Source: Platycnemis pennipes
Taxonomy: Eukaryota > Arthropoda > Insecta > Odonata > Platycnemididae
NCBI GenBank assembly: GCA_933228895.1
Contig: OW121851.1
Coordinates: 112,737,271-112,801,270, forward strand
DNA: 64,000 bases
Direction: 5' to 3'
Part shown: positions 45,101 through 48,569 of the stretch, piece by piece
How positions within the stretch are numbered: position 1 is the first letter of the stretch
How the letters are laid out: each line of letters begins with the position of its first letter
Notes under the pieces: model-generated
Told to the model about the DNA's origin: nothing
The model's database searches: none
The model's input: the letters and a program-made list of their open reading frames with translations, nothing else
Program-made: the position numbers and the translations under genes

Positions 45101-47319
45101 ATAATTGCAACCATTAATAGTGATTATGTAATTATAGCCTTGGAGATGAACCACAGAAAATATAATACATAATTTTTTGATTACTTGGCAAAGAAATGAA
45201 GTTCACCACATATTTGAAGTCCTAAATACTCAAGGCATACAAAAGGTCATTGCAACATTGTAAACAACCTTTTGTATGCCTCCCGCTTCCCCTCCTCAAC
45301 CTCTCTCTGTTCCATTAGCCCCCCACATCCATACCTCTGTGTTCTGCTAGCTTCAAACTCTGAATGCTTTCCCACCACCCACTGGTGCTCTCCTTCCACC
45401 CCCCCATCTCTCTCCCCTCTTTCTCCCCCACCAACCTCAACTGTATATAAGTGACAACATTTCTGTAATCTGTACCTGATGATGACGTTAATCGTCGAAA
45501 CCATGGTCGTAGCGTGAGATATTAAATGTGGAAATACAAAGTTTATTTTGTCATTCATAATGAATATAGTAATAGGGATTAAATTAAGTCAGGCTGCATT
45601 AATTTTTTTCATACAACTTCATTATGTCAGAGAAAATCCATCCCTGGATGATGGTTAGGTCACAGTGGGCCATATTTTAGACTGTTACAAAGCATGTCTA
45701 ACTCAATCTATTCTATATTTGTCAATTGATTTTGATGAATTGAATAAAAGATTCAGTTCATCCACTCTAACCTTGGCCTCCAAGTTTGCAGTTCACTTGG
45801 CTTGAGGTTTAAAAAACTTAAAGCAAATTGCAGTGGTGTAAAGGAAAAGAAATTAAATCACATACCTAATTTACTATTATACACAGTTTCATTTAACTGT
45901 GAGATATGCCATAACACATCTCCCGCACTGTGGGAAATTTGTTATTTATAATTGAATCTTATAAATTCAGCGCAATATTGTTTTGTTGGAAAAAATACTA
46001 CTTTCACCTTTCAGAATTATTTTAAATCATTCAGTTCAATTAATCTATTTCTGTGCTTGATGTGGGATTTTTATCCATACACGTGGCTATGTGGGGATTA
46101 ATTACAACCCATTTGCATATCTACATTTGAAGACCTTTACTTCTTGACTTGTTTTACATTTGTCTGTTAAATATGTCTTTGTTGTTCAGTTTGGATGGGT
46201 GTTAGAATGAAATGTATCAATTGCGATGGCACATCTTAAGACCCATGATGGCCATTGATTGTTATTGATAACTTTCAACTTGATTGACTTCGACGACCAG
46301 TGATCTGATATTTTTGCAATGGAATGCTGGCATGATTGGGCCTGCTGGCATTTTACAGAGGCTGTCACAAACATTTAAGGAGTTTTGGACCTTACATTTA
46401 ATCATGATGTAAATGACTCTCTCCTGTCTATAAGTAAATTGCTATTTTCTTACTCCACCTTTTTAATGAATTGATTACTTCTAATCAAGGGATCCTTTAT
46501 TGATTTAGCATTGTGTATAGTGATATGACATCATGCGTTTTAAGAAATTCGATATGCTGAATGAGTTTCTTTGAGATTTTATTGAAAGTATATGGGTCTA
46601 GGTGAATGAGAAATTTTGCCTTACTTTCCTGGTCTTATGAAATTCATATTTTTAATGATTATTCACCAATGCCTTTAATTGATGAATTTATTGGCATTAA
46701 TGATTATTGGATGAGTATACCTTCAGTTATTACTTTCCTCTACTTGGAGATGGGATTGCATTGCCATACTATCCAACTGGTGCATCTGTGAATGCAATTC
46801 ACTAATAGTTTAAAATGCAAGATACATACTAAGATGGGGGAGCGTGGTGGCCTAGTGGGTAGAGCGCTTGGCTACTGATCAAAGGATCCTGGGTTCAAAT
46901 CCGGGTGAAGCTTTTGGATGCCCTCAAACAAAAAAATCCTCAGAGTGCGAGGTGGCCCAGGGAAAGGAACTGGCCCCCCTACCCTGAATGTGTGAAATTC
47001 ACATACTTGTGGCTTAGTACGGGGTGAGCTCTACCCTCACCTATCCAAACCAACCTTCGGGTTGAATCACTGAGTGAGTGACACCAAGATGGGTTGCTGA
47101 CATAATTTTATCATCTTTTGATTGCTGGAAGATGCATGGACCATGCATATATTTTTTCAAATTGTTACTAGAGGGAAGAACGTAATCTTAGAATCCAACC
47201 TCTTGAAATGATGCTGATCCTATGCATTTTACTCTCTTTCAGACCGAAGACAATGGATTGCCATTGGAGTTCTTTCTGGTGTGATGGTTGTGGTGATCAT
47301 ATTATTCATTGCAGTGTGA
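3157..47319 (+). CDS. STX6: Syntaxin-6 (Qc-SNARE), seven coding exons
   Basis: Whole-gene entry; coding exons are 3157-3191, 3391-3563, 32967-33061, 35790-35849, 38207-38469, 44973-45067 and 47243-47319. The predicted protein is 265 residues, against about 255 in human STX6. Order of domains: DPFFVVKD start, syntaxin-6 N-terminal helical bundle (residues about 5-105, with the [19 protein letters not shown] signature), low-complexity Gly/Ser linker (about 125-150), Qc-SNARE motif with zero-layer Gln in [18 protein letters not shown], and a C-terminal tail anchor (about 247-265) after DRRQW. Syntaxin-6 works in endosome-to-trans-Golgi vesicle fusion. Start choice: the ATG at 3157 begins the conserved [12 protein letters not shown], and an in-frame TAG lies upstream at 3091. 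All introns follow GT-AG except intron 2, which is AT-AC. The first three SNARE layers look abnormal (see findings). The family assignment is secure. Confidence 0.95.
3391..3563 (+). CDS. STX6: STX6 coding exon 2
   Basis: Begins after a TTTTGAAAG acceptor (intron 1 is 199 bases, 3192-3390) and encodes most of the syntaxin-6 N-terminal domain, including [13 protein letters not shown] and [20 protein letters not shown]. It ends at G3563, directly before ATATCCTTTT. The same frame stays open to 3601 and a good GT donor lies at 3594. Using that donor would add residues unlike any syntaxin-6 and would not join exon 3 in frame, so the AT-AC junction is preferred. Confidence 0.92.
3564..3572 (+). 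promoter_or_regulatory. U12-type 5' splice site (AT-AC intron 2 of STX6)
   Basis: ATATCCTTT matches the minor-spliceosome donor consensus RTATCCTTT exactly, in the AT form. It directly follows the last conserved residues of exon 2 (LEDTI plus one base). Base pairing to U11/U6atac snRNA would define this site. With the matching 3' end at 32951-32966 it gives the only in-frame junction that restores the conserved syntaxin-6 sequence between exons 2 and 3. Confidence 0.85.
5094..5420 (-). mobile_element. RTE-like LINE, 3' fragment
   Basis: The - strand carries the decayed C-terminal coding end and 3' end of a non-LTR retrotransposon that recurs in the window. Its 3' end has the recurrent CCTAGGATTGTTGAC-like sequence and a (GAT)n tail, here CATCATCATTAGTCAGCAAC on the + strand. 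Recognisable residues upstream include [17 protein letters not shown] sequence. Many stops; inactive. Confidence 0.7.
5590..5800 (+). mobile_element. Possible LINE coding remnant
   Basis: Reads as a decayed [22 protein letters not shown] sequence on the + strand, similar to the conserved FEMWxxRRMLKIxW block in the C-terminal part of RTE-like reverse transcriptase proteins. Many disruptions follow. Assignment rests on this short block only. Confidence 0.35.
7638..8177 (-). repeat. MITE family 1, copy 1 (about 540 bp, TIRs)
   Basis: One of three nearly full-length copies of a 535-540 bp element; the others are at 14368-14905 and 43598-44132 in the opposite orientation. Ends are imperfect terminal inverted repeats, AATGGGGTCGTTTAC against AATGGGGGCGTTTAC. 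No long coding frame is shared by the copies, so it looks like a non-autonomous DNA transposon. The interior has a CpG-rich stretch and a run of C/G. Confidence 0.8.
8178..8989. other. No feature recognised
   Basis: About 800 bases of intron sequence between two MITEs. Open frames at 8307 and 8456 on the + strand show no family resemblance or codon pattern that I can support. Confidence 0.4.
8990..9303 (+). repeat. MITE family 2, copy 1 (about 310 bp, long TIRs)
   Basis: Begins GGGGGCAGTTTTTGAAACCG and ends with the inverted version, CGTTTCAAACACAACCCCCC. The TIRs extend inward for about 70 bases through GGTAACTAAGGAGTCACGTG and its inverted counterpart CACGTGACTCATTGGTTACC. Other copies: 29848-29920 (right half), 29929-31303 (interrupted) and 63309-63620. 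No coding capacity. Confidence 0.82.
9872..10073 (+). repeat. Foldback retroposon with hammerhead-like core and 12-bp target duplication
   Basis: The direct repeat ATATTTTGTATA occurs at 9873-9884 and 10062-10073. Between them lies a foldback whose arms (9922-9957 and about 10029-10064) pair almost perfectly, for example ATGAATAATGACAAAAGAAA with its complement. The loop region (about 9972-10010) contains TGATG, a 5-bp helix GACGC/GCGTT, GAAAC and CTAGTCGTACC, resembling a decayed hammerhead ribozyme core. Interpreted as a small non-autonomous retroelement, perhaps Penelope-related. Confidence 0.55.
10498..10728 (+). repeat. MITE family 3, copy 1 (about 230 bp)
   Basis: Flanked by terminal inverted repeats, AGGCCGTTTTACACGGTACA at the left and its near-complement TGTACCGTGTAAAACGGACT at the right. 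The interior shares AATAGAACAGGTTCTATTTT-like sequence with a second, degenerate copy at about 40733-40961. Non-coding. Confidence 0.75.
10729..11870. other. Intron sequence, no clear feature
   Basis: About 1.1 kb. Overlapping open frames on both strands near 11354-11812 look like mutual shadows in a GC-balanced stretch and show no recognisable family. Probably old repeat sequence. Confidence 0.35.
11876..11915 (+). ncRNA. Decayed hammerhead-like motif
   Basis: CCTGAAGATGTG is followed by AATAAACGTTGGTGAAACG. It has CUGAAGA and GAAAC boxes with a poor intervening helix. It looks like a mutated relative of the cores at 9972, 45476 and 57536. Non-functional if so. Confidence 0.3.
12230..12500 (+). 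mobile_element. CR1/Jockey-like LINE, decayed reverse-transcriptase C-terminal fragment
   Basis: Reads as a decayed [17 protein letters not shown] block followed by [15 protein letters not shown], matching the better copy at 55435-55929 (ELERVQRRSARFVKGRY, DDVKNILRTPTYYGR). Frames are broken by stops. Confidence 0.65.
12526..12665 (-). mobile_element. RTE-like LINE, extreme 3' end
   Basis: CATCATCATCATTGGTTAAT, CCTAGGATTGGTTTGACGCA and TTCTTCTATCGGCCAACG match the 3' end of the RTE-like copies at 21048 and 27099 (element on the - strand). Truncated after about 140 bases. Confidence 0.75.
12735..13072 (+). mobile_element. CR1/Jockey-like LINE, 5'-truncated 3' end
   Basis: Ends with the family's 3' hairpin region (CATCTGCCACACGC ... 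GCGGTGGCTCCTACAG) and a GTAGATGTAGATG tail. Non-coding 3' terminal fragment. Confidence 0.6.
13085..13260 (-). mobile_element. RTE-like LINE, internal fragment
   Basis: The - strand frame reads [20 protein letters not shown] and [12 protein letters not shown], a decayed version of the block [20 protein letters not shown] / [12 protein letters not shown] seen at 27122-27484. Confidence 0.65.
13515..13945. repeat. Possible hAT-like TIR element rich in ATTCGA
   Basis: Both ends of this 430-bp interval are dense in ATTCGA/TCGAAT words in inverted arrangement (for example GCGAATACTCGAATACCTCG at the left, ATTCGAAATTCGAGATATTC at the right). This resembles decayed terminal inverted repeats. No coding sequence. 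Confidence 0.35.
14368..14905 (+). repeat. MITE family 1, copy 2 (538 bp)
   Basis: Starts AATGGGGGCGTTTACTCGGA and ends GTAAACGACCCCATT; aligns end to end with copies at 7638-8177 (inverted) and 43598-44132. Open frames in it are not conserved between copies. Confidence 0.82.
14906..15737. other. No feature recognised
   Basis: AT-rich intron sequence between a MITE and an RTE-like fragment. No supported gene or repeat seen. Confidence 0.4.
15738..16760 (-). mobile_element. RTE-like LINE fragment, interrupted by another LINE
   Basis: Two segments of one decayed RTE-like copy on the - strand, about 15738-16040 (3' end, CATCATCAGGCAACAATCCT) and about 16290-16760 (further 5', with the ACCACATTTCTACC and GTCATTCATGCCTCACTGCC blocks). 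Between them lies a CR1/Jockey-like 3' end, so the second LINE inserted into the first. Confidence 0.65.
16043..16270 (-). mobile_element. CR1/Jockey-like LINE 3' end, nested in RTE-like copy
   Basis: Contains GAGAGCCACCGCGAGGGTGT and GTGGCAGGGGGTGAAAGATC, the family's 3' terminal sequence in reverse orientation. Flanked on both sides by RTE-like sequence. Confidence 0.6.
17511..17656 (-). repeat. Foldback element with hammerhead-like centre
   Basis: Arms GTTATAATATTTTTCTCGG and CCGAGAAAAATATATTGTAA are inverted. The centre has a 7-bp helix (CTGAGTC 17566-17572, GACTCAG 17583-17589). On the - strand it is flanked by a CGAAGA box and GAAACG (GTTTC on + at 17556-17560). The first box departs from CUGANGA, so a catalytic core is unlikely today. 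Same architecture as the foldbacks at 9922, 36756 and 57468. Confidence 0.45.
18595..19212 (+). mobile_element. hAT transposon remnant (about 620 bp) with TIRs
   Basis: Ends CAGGGGTCTCCAAACTACGG and inverted TTTTGGAGACCCCTG; GGCCCGCG motifs lie just inside both ends, a pattern common in hAT elements. The interior frame around 18880-19020 reads [20 protein letters not shown] and [11 protein letters not shown], resembling the C-terminal dimerisation region of hAT transposases. The flanking 8-mers ATTTTCAC and ATTTACGC are partly alike, as a decayed 8-bp target duplication would be. Internally deleted. Confidence 0.7.
19213..21047. other. No feature recognised
   Basis: About 1.8 kb of intron sequence. 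Open frames at 19695, 20248 and 20486 show no family features and lack splice context. Probably non-coding. Confidence 0.4.
21048..21620 (-). mobile_element. RTE-like LINE, C-terminal coding part and 3' end
   Basis: On the - strand it encodes [98 protein letters not shown] and [19 protein letters not shown]. This is the region after the reverse transcriptase in RTE-type LINE proteins. The frame at 21073-21612 is open but lacks the catalytic part, so the copy is 5'-truncated. Confidence 0.85.
21807..21945. repeat. Possible degenerate TIR element
   Basis: GGCATCACAATTTCGGTATT at the left is roughly inverted at the right (CTCGACTAATACCGATTGTA). Weak; could be a decayed MITE. Confidence 0.25.
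21946..23869. other. No feature recognised
   Basis: About 1.9 kb of intron sequence. A 144-codon open frame on the - strand at 23235-23669 has no recognisable domain or homologue and is not supported as a gene. Confidence 0.4.
23870..24850 (+). mobile_element. CR1/Jockey-like LINE, decayed 3' kilobase
   Basis: A + strand copy with many stops. Recognisable blocks: [49 protein letters not shown] and [10 protein letters not shown]. It continues through CACCCAACTAACAGCATGTT to the 3' terminal stem-loop CCTGCCACACACC ... GGTGGCTTGCAGG at about 24815-24838. The longest copy of this family here. Confidence 0.75.
24851..26692. other. No feature recognised
   Basis: AT-rich intron sequence. Open frames near 25276-26100 occur on both strands in overlapping positions and show no family resemblance. 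Confidence 0.35.
26693..26965 (-). repeat. tRNA-derived SINE family 1, copy
   Basis: On the - strand the head reads GGTCGTGGTGGCCTAGTAGG (box A) and GGGTCCTGGGTTCGTCCC (box B); the body shares GTGTGAAATTCACACAT-like and GAGCTCTACCCTCACCCATC-like blocks with the better copy at 46835-47085. Confidence 0.7.
27099..27890 (-). mobile_element. RTE-like LINE, reverse-transcriptase to 3' end, frameshifted
   Basis: Two abutting - strand frames. The upstream one (27481-27885) starts [19 protein letters not shown], carrying the RT catalytic Asp-Asp in FADD, and continues [20 protein letters not shown]. The downstream one (27122-27484) has [19 protein letters not shown] and ends [12 protein letters not shown]. 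The break near 27484 fits a single-base frameshift. The 3' end has ATCCTAGGATTG and a CATCATCATT (+ strand) tail. 5'-truncated and inactive, but the best RTE copy in the window. Confidence 0.87.
27922..28255 (+). repeat. tRNA-derived SINE family 2, full copy
   Basis: Head GGTTGGTGTAGTGGTTAGGT (box A) with GCTCGAGTTAGAATCCC (box B), then a body with CAGTACTCCGTCCGTCGAAT and GGGACGTTAAACCGTGGTCT. It ends with a GATA microsatellite tail at about 28238-28251. Further copies on the - strand at about 28318-28490 and 56462-56650. Confidence 0.72.
28318..28490 (-). repeat. tRNA-derived SINE family 2, partial
   Basis: TTTAATGTCCCGTCCGACGA and TTGGAGTACTGAA are the reverse of the SINE body at about 28040-28090. 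The tRNA-like head is missing or unrecognisable. Confidence 0.55.
29848..29920 (+). repeat. MITE family 2, right-half fragment
   Basis: GTGTTTGTACCACGTGACTT ... GAGATAATCTTGGCGGTTTC matches the right terminal inverted repeat of the family; the left half is absent. It lies 8 bases before the left end of the next copy. Confidence 0.65.
29929..31303 (+). repeat. MITE family 2 copy interrupted by a nested TIR element
   Basis: The left part (29929-30121) begins GGGGGCTGTGTTTGAAACCG. The right part resumes at 30955 with GTAAGCAATTAATGATGTAA and ends with CACGTGACTCATTGGTTACC and GATAATCCCGACGGTT at about 31303. The middle (30122-30954) is a separate element. About 220 bases at 31020-31240 are also extra compared with short copies. 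Confidence 0.7.
30122..30954 (+). mobile_element. Nested TIR element, about 830 bp
   Basis: Begins ATAGGGTAGTTTCCT and ends AGGAAACTACCCTAT, perfect 15-bp terminal inverted repeats. It sits inside a MITE family 2 copy, whose sequence resumes on the other side. No intact coding frame; a non-autonomous DNA transposon is likely. The sequence is too decayed to assign a superfamily. Confidence 0.72.
31310..31700. other. GC-rich island with overlapping open frames, unknown
   Basis: A 390-base GC-rich stretch in an AT-rich intron, open in several frames on both strands. The + strand frame 31364-31699 gives 111 codons. I recognise no domain. High GC alone opens frames, so coding is not supported, but composition differs sharply from the flanks and may mark a recent insertion or a CpG island. 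Confidence 0.3.
31701..32950. other. End of STX6 intron 2, mostly no feature
   Basis: AT-rich sequence with a short GATA/GATG microsatellite near 31828-31856. A CCTGAAGATGATGATAGAGT ... TTTGAAATTTCGG segment at about 32524-32565 resembles a heavily decayed hammerhead-like core. No exon seen before the U12 branch point. Confidence 0.4.
32951..32966 (+). promoter_or_regulatory. U12 branch point and AC 3' splice site of STX6 intron 2
   Basis: CCTTAAC at 32951-32957 (preceded by C) matches the core of the U12 branch-point consensus TTCCTTAAC, with the likely branch A at 32956. The intron would end at TTAC, C32966, about 10 bases later, which is the tight spacing typical of U12 introns. There is no AG between this branch point and the coding sequence except inside the conserved EK codons, where AG use would drop conserved residues. 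The AC terminus pairs with the AT donor at 3564. Confidence 0.83.
32967..33061 (+). CDS. STX6: STX6 coding exon 3
   Basis: With the split Val codon (G3563 + TT) it encodes [20 protein letters not shown] and then [12 protein letters not shown], the end of the syntaxin-6 N-terminal helical domain. It ends in phase 0 at AAG before GTAAGT (33062). IVEKNP and the ELTSRR region are strongly conserved in insect syntaxin-6. Confidence 0.93.
33062..35789. other. STX6 intron 3
   Basis: 2.7 kb, AT-rich. The only recognisable item is 35350-35415, where ATTGCCGGATTATGGGTG and CCCGGATTAAGGGTGCTCAG resemble one end of a pogo/Tigger-type DNA transposon. No coding exon seen. Confidence 0.45.
35790..35849 (+). 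CDS. STX6: STX6 coding exon 4
   Basis: Twenty codons between a TTTTCAG acceptor and a GTAATT donor, both ends in phase 0. Encodes [20 protein letters not shown], the conserved MKEKM segment and basic stretch after the N-terminal domain of syntaxin-6. Confidence 0.93.
36590..37150 (+). repeat. Duplicated intron segment, copy A (interrupted)
   Basis: TCTAAACTAATTTCTGAATG ... GTCTTGAATGCATTGAAAAT and, after an insertion, TAGTTTTTTATGAGCTCAGA match a second copy at 39331-39610 in the next intron. Copy A contains the foldback insertion at 36756-36997, which copy B lacks. Confidence 0.65.
36743..37010 (-). repeat. Foldback retroposon with two hammerhead-like cores and 13-bp target duplication
   Basis: Flanked by AGTGGTGTCCAAT (36743-36755) and AGTAGTGTCCAAT (36998-37010), 12 of 13 identical. 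Inside, 36754-36965 is an inverted repeat with arms of about 90 bases (ATGCTCTCTGCAT ... ATGCAGAGAGCAT). Each arm has a CTGAAGA/CTGAAAA box, GTCAGCGAAACTGTCATC and a CCTGAA motif. The left core is on the - strand (36809-36839) and the right on the + strand (36880-36910). The arrangement fits a small non-autonomous retroelement. Confidence 0.6.
37372..37683. repeat. Inverted pair of tRNA-derived SINE family 3 fragments
   Basis: The left part (- strand, 37372-37475) is a tRNA-like head: on the - strand AGCTTAACTGGTTAAAGCAC (box A region) and CCAGGTTCGTATTCTGG (box B), followed by GGCGAATAATTTTTTCTCTG. The right part (+ strand, 37651-37683) repeats GGCGAATGATTTTTTCTCTG and TGGAATTTCTGCT, giving 33-bp inverted arms about 245 bases apart. 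Another copy of the head lies at 60657-60770. Confidence 0.65.
38207..38469 (+). CDS. STX6: STX6 coding exon 5 (linker and start of SNARE motif)
   Basis: Starts after ATATCAG and ends in phase 2 before GTGAGT at 38470. It encodes PLLEN, a Gly-rich linker, [19 protein letters not shown], a divergent stretch, and then [18 protein letters not shown], which includes the SNARE zero-layer Gln. Both flanks of the divergent stretch match insect syntaxin-6 closely. The roughly 26 residues between RQF and TLKT do not look like the expected first SNARE heptads. The local DNA is GC-rich compared with the surrounding introns. Confidence 0.9.
39331..39610 (+). repeat. Duplicated intron segment, copy B (uninterrupted)
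   Basis: Matches 36590-37150 but without the 36756-36997 insertion; it serves as an empty-site reference. Shared words include TCTAAACTAATTTCTAAATG and GTCTTGAATGCATTGAAAAT. Confidence 0.6.
40733..40961 (+). repeat. MITE family 3, copy 2 (degenerate)
   Basis: Shares AATAGAACAGGTTCTATTTT with the copy at 10498-10728 and has a comparable length and decayed terminal inverted repeats (ending TGTTAATGTATCGTGTAACC and AGGCCTTTAG). Confidence 0.6.
41171..41503. repeat. Inverted repeat with about 26-bp arms
   Basis: CTTCTTCTGGGCAACCCTGG (to 41197) and its complement CCAGGGTTGCCCAGAAGAAG (from 41478) enclose about 280 bases of C- and G-rich sequence. The right arm runs into a GGAA repeat. May be a decayed TIR element. 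Confidence 0.5.
42665..42756 (+). repeat. End of a dispersed repeat (CAGGGTGGC terminus)
   Basis: GGCGATCGGTCAGGGAAATT, GGAAAAAGTCAGGGAAAGGT and CTCAGTAGCCACCCTGTG are characteristic of one terminus of a transposon family found in many invertebrates. A short match to the terminus occurs near 1845. No opposite end identified. Confidence 0.4.
43598..44132 (+). repeat. MITE family 1, copy 3 (535 bp)
   Basis: Starts AATGGGGGCGTTTACTCGGA and ends AATGACCCCATT. Very similar to copy 2 across its whole length, including the GATAAGGCAAAGTGGCTTCG stretch. Lies in STX6 intron 5. Confidence 0.82.
44973..45067 (+). CDS. STX6: STX6 coding exon 6 (C-terminal half of SNARE motif)
   Basis: Starts after TTTCTTTGCAG and ends in phase 1 before GTTTGT. 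It completes the Val codon from exon 5 and encodes [20 protein letters not shown] followed by [11 protein letters not shown], the +1 to +8 layers of the Qc-SNARE helix. Very close to other syntaxin-6 proteins. Confidence 0.95.
45234..45282. repeat. Hairpin, 15-bp arms
   Basis: AGGCATACAAAAGGT and ACCTTTTGTATGCCT are perfect inverted repeats separated by about 19 bases. It lies about 180 bases before the hammerhead-like motif and may be part of the same element. Confidence 0.6.
45457..45529 (+). ncRNA. Hammerhead-ribozyme-like motif
   Basis: Core boxes CTGATGA (45476-45482) and GAAA (45497-45500) flank helix II GACG/CGTC (45484-45487 with 45493-45496, loop TTAAT). Helix III is ACC/GGT (45500-45502 with 45505-45507, 2-base loop), followed by cleavage triplet GTC ending at C45508. 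Helix I is TAC/GTA next to the core (45473-45475 with 45509-45511) plus an outer 6-bp helix ACATTT/AAATGT (45457-45462 with 45524-45529) across an internal loop. Very short helix III is a known trait of Penelope-associated hammerheads. One unpaired base (T45483) between the first box and helix II departs from the canonical core, so activity is uncertain. Confidence 0.55.
46835..47085 (+). repeat. tRNA-derived SINE family 1, best copy
   Basis: Box A TGGCCTAGTGG (46848-46858) and box B GGTTCAAATCC (46892-46902) lie in a tRNA-like head of about 70 bases. The body contains GTGTGAAATTCACATAC and GGGGTGAGCTCTACCCTCAC, and the copy ends near a short GAGT repeat. A second copy is at 26693-26965 on the - strand. 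Not a tRNA gene: the anticodon arm is not well formed. Confidence 0.75.
47243..47319 (+). CDS. STX6: STX6 coding exon 7 (tail anchor) and stop
   Basis: Follows a CTCTCTTTCAG acceptor. Encodes [20 protein letters not shown], ends LFIAV, and stops at TGA 47317-47319. DRRQW followed by about 19 hydrophobic residues is the syntaxin-6 C-terminal membrane anchor, inserted post-translationally with the SNARE motif in the cytosol. Confidence 0.95.
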
Positions 47320-48414
47320 GGACTGACCTGTTCCTGTTTGCCTTTATAACACTTAAGGCAAAAGAAAGAGAATCTATTTCATGATCTTTTTTTATAAGAA
47401 AGTGACTCTTTGTCGATGAGAGAGCTGGGATCGATAAGTATTGAAAATTTTGAGGGAATTCGGTAATTTGATGTTGTAAAAGTTGTTTGGAAATGGTCGC
47501 AGTGCTGCGCCTGATATCAAATCAGTCAGGGAATTGCAGAATATATCTTATTTTGTATTAGGCTCAGACTATTTTATGTTGTCGAATAATATGTATATAA
47601 ACTATGTCTAGAGAAGTTATACCCTTTCACTCTGCCAAGTCAATTATGTTAACCCTTTATCTTTTTCTGGGTTTTGTCATGAAGTCTGTCTTTCACTTAG
47701 TTCCTTCCTATACAGTATTATTATTCTTATTAGGTAAACATTTATATTTTTAATTTTTATAGAACTTTATGTATTTATTATGAGCGGTTGAACTTCTTTG
47801 GTGTCTAAAAAGAGCATTTTTGTGCTAAATATAATTATTTTTGTTGCATTTAAAAATTTTATATGCTAAGTACCGAATATTGTTTATTTTATAATGGACT
47901 AAATCCAATAGATGTATATATTTATTTTAGTGCTTGTGACATTTATGTGATCACCTTCAGCAACTCTCTCTCTAAAAATCATTCTTTCGTATGTAAAGTC
48001 ATATTAAAATTTCCTAGGAAATCATTCTGTGCCCAATCTTAAGTAAAGTACCATTGCCTTAGGGTTATATTTTATGAGGAGTATTTAACTTCAAATCTTA
48101 ACATACTGTGTAATAGAATTAACACTTCTGATATTCCAGTACTGGATTAAAAATTACTCTTTTCTATGTCAATTGCAATAGTAGACCACAAGCTGTACTG
48201 TAACTTTAATTATGACAAATATTAATGCAGGAGTTATTTGGGAGTCTCTTAACTTTTGACTGAGTGGAGAGGTTGCTGGGATTTCCTACCTAACTTGTGT
48301 AAACTGTAATAATCCAAGAATTGTGGTTTTGATAAAGTTTAGAAACACTTTTTACCAGAGGGTATGATGTGAAGATTTGTGTTGAGAAGAAAATACATAC
48401 ATTGTTTTTTCTGG
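47320..48414. other. Convergent intergenic interval and 3' UTRs of STX6 and EEFSEC
   Basis: About 1.1 kb of AT-rich sequence between the two stop codons. It should hold the 3' UTR of STX6 (reading right) and of EEFSEC (reading left). Possible weak poly(A) signals for STX6 are ATTAAA at 48003 and 48146. For EEFSEC, TTTATT on the + strand (AATAAA on the - strand) occurs in the 47890-47925 area, which would make the two transcripts overlap at their 3' ends. No repeat or further exon seen. Confidence 0.5.
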
Positions 48415-48569
48415 CTACTGCTTTACGGTTTTATTTATGTCATATACATATCTCTTAAAGTGGAGTTCAAAACGGACAGTTTCACTTTCAGCCATGGTGG
48501 TATTTAATTGTTTTTCCTTCTTCTTAGATGAACCAGCTAACTGCTGATAGGTTGACTCCTTTAGGCCTC
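48415..48569 (-). CDS. EEFSEC: EEFSEC coding exon 6 (C terminus)
   Basis: Starts after TTTTCTTAAAG, completes the Gly codon to read IPGGLKEST, and encodes a Lys-rich stretch and VRFELHFKRYVYDINKTVKQ before TAG. The final FKRYVYD matches the conserved FKRYVFD end of eEFSec. The intron before it (48570-49824, 1255 bases) contains a tRNA-like SINE head near 49590-49650. Confidence 0.95.

Larger units (their letters stand above)
45068..47242. other. STX6 intron 6
   Basis: 2.2 kb. Contains an inverted repeat (45234-45282), a C-rich stretch, the hammerhead-like motif at 45457-45529 and a tRNA-derived SINE (46835-47085). No exon seen apart from those flanking it. Confidence 0.55.

Noticed and set aside
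46842..46912. Functional tRNA gene
   Set aside because: Boxes A and B are good but the acceptor and anticodon stems do not close, and a SINE body follows; the same head recurs at 26.9 kb.
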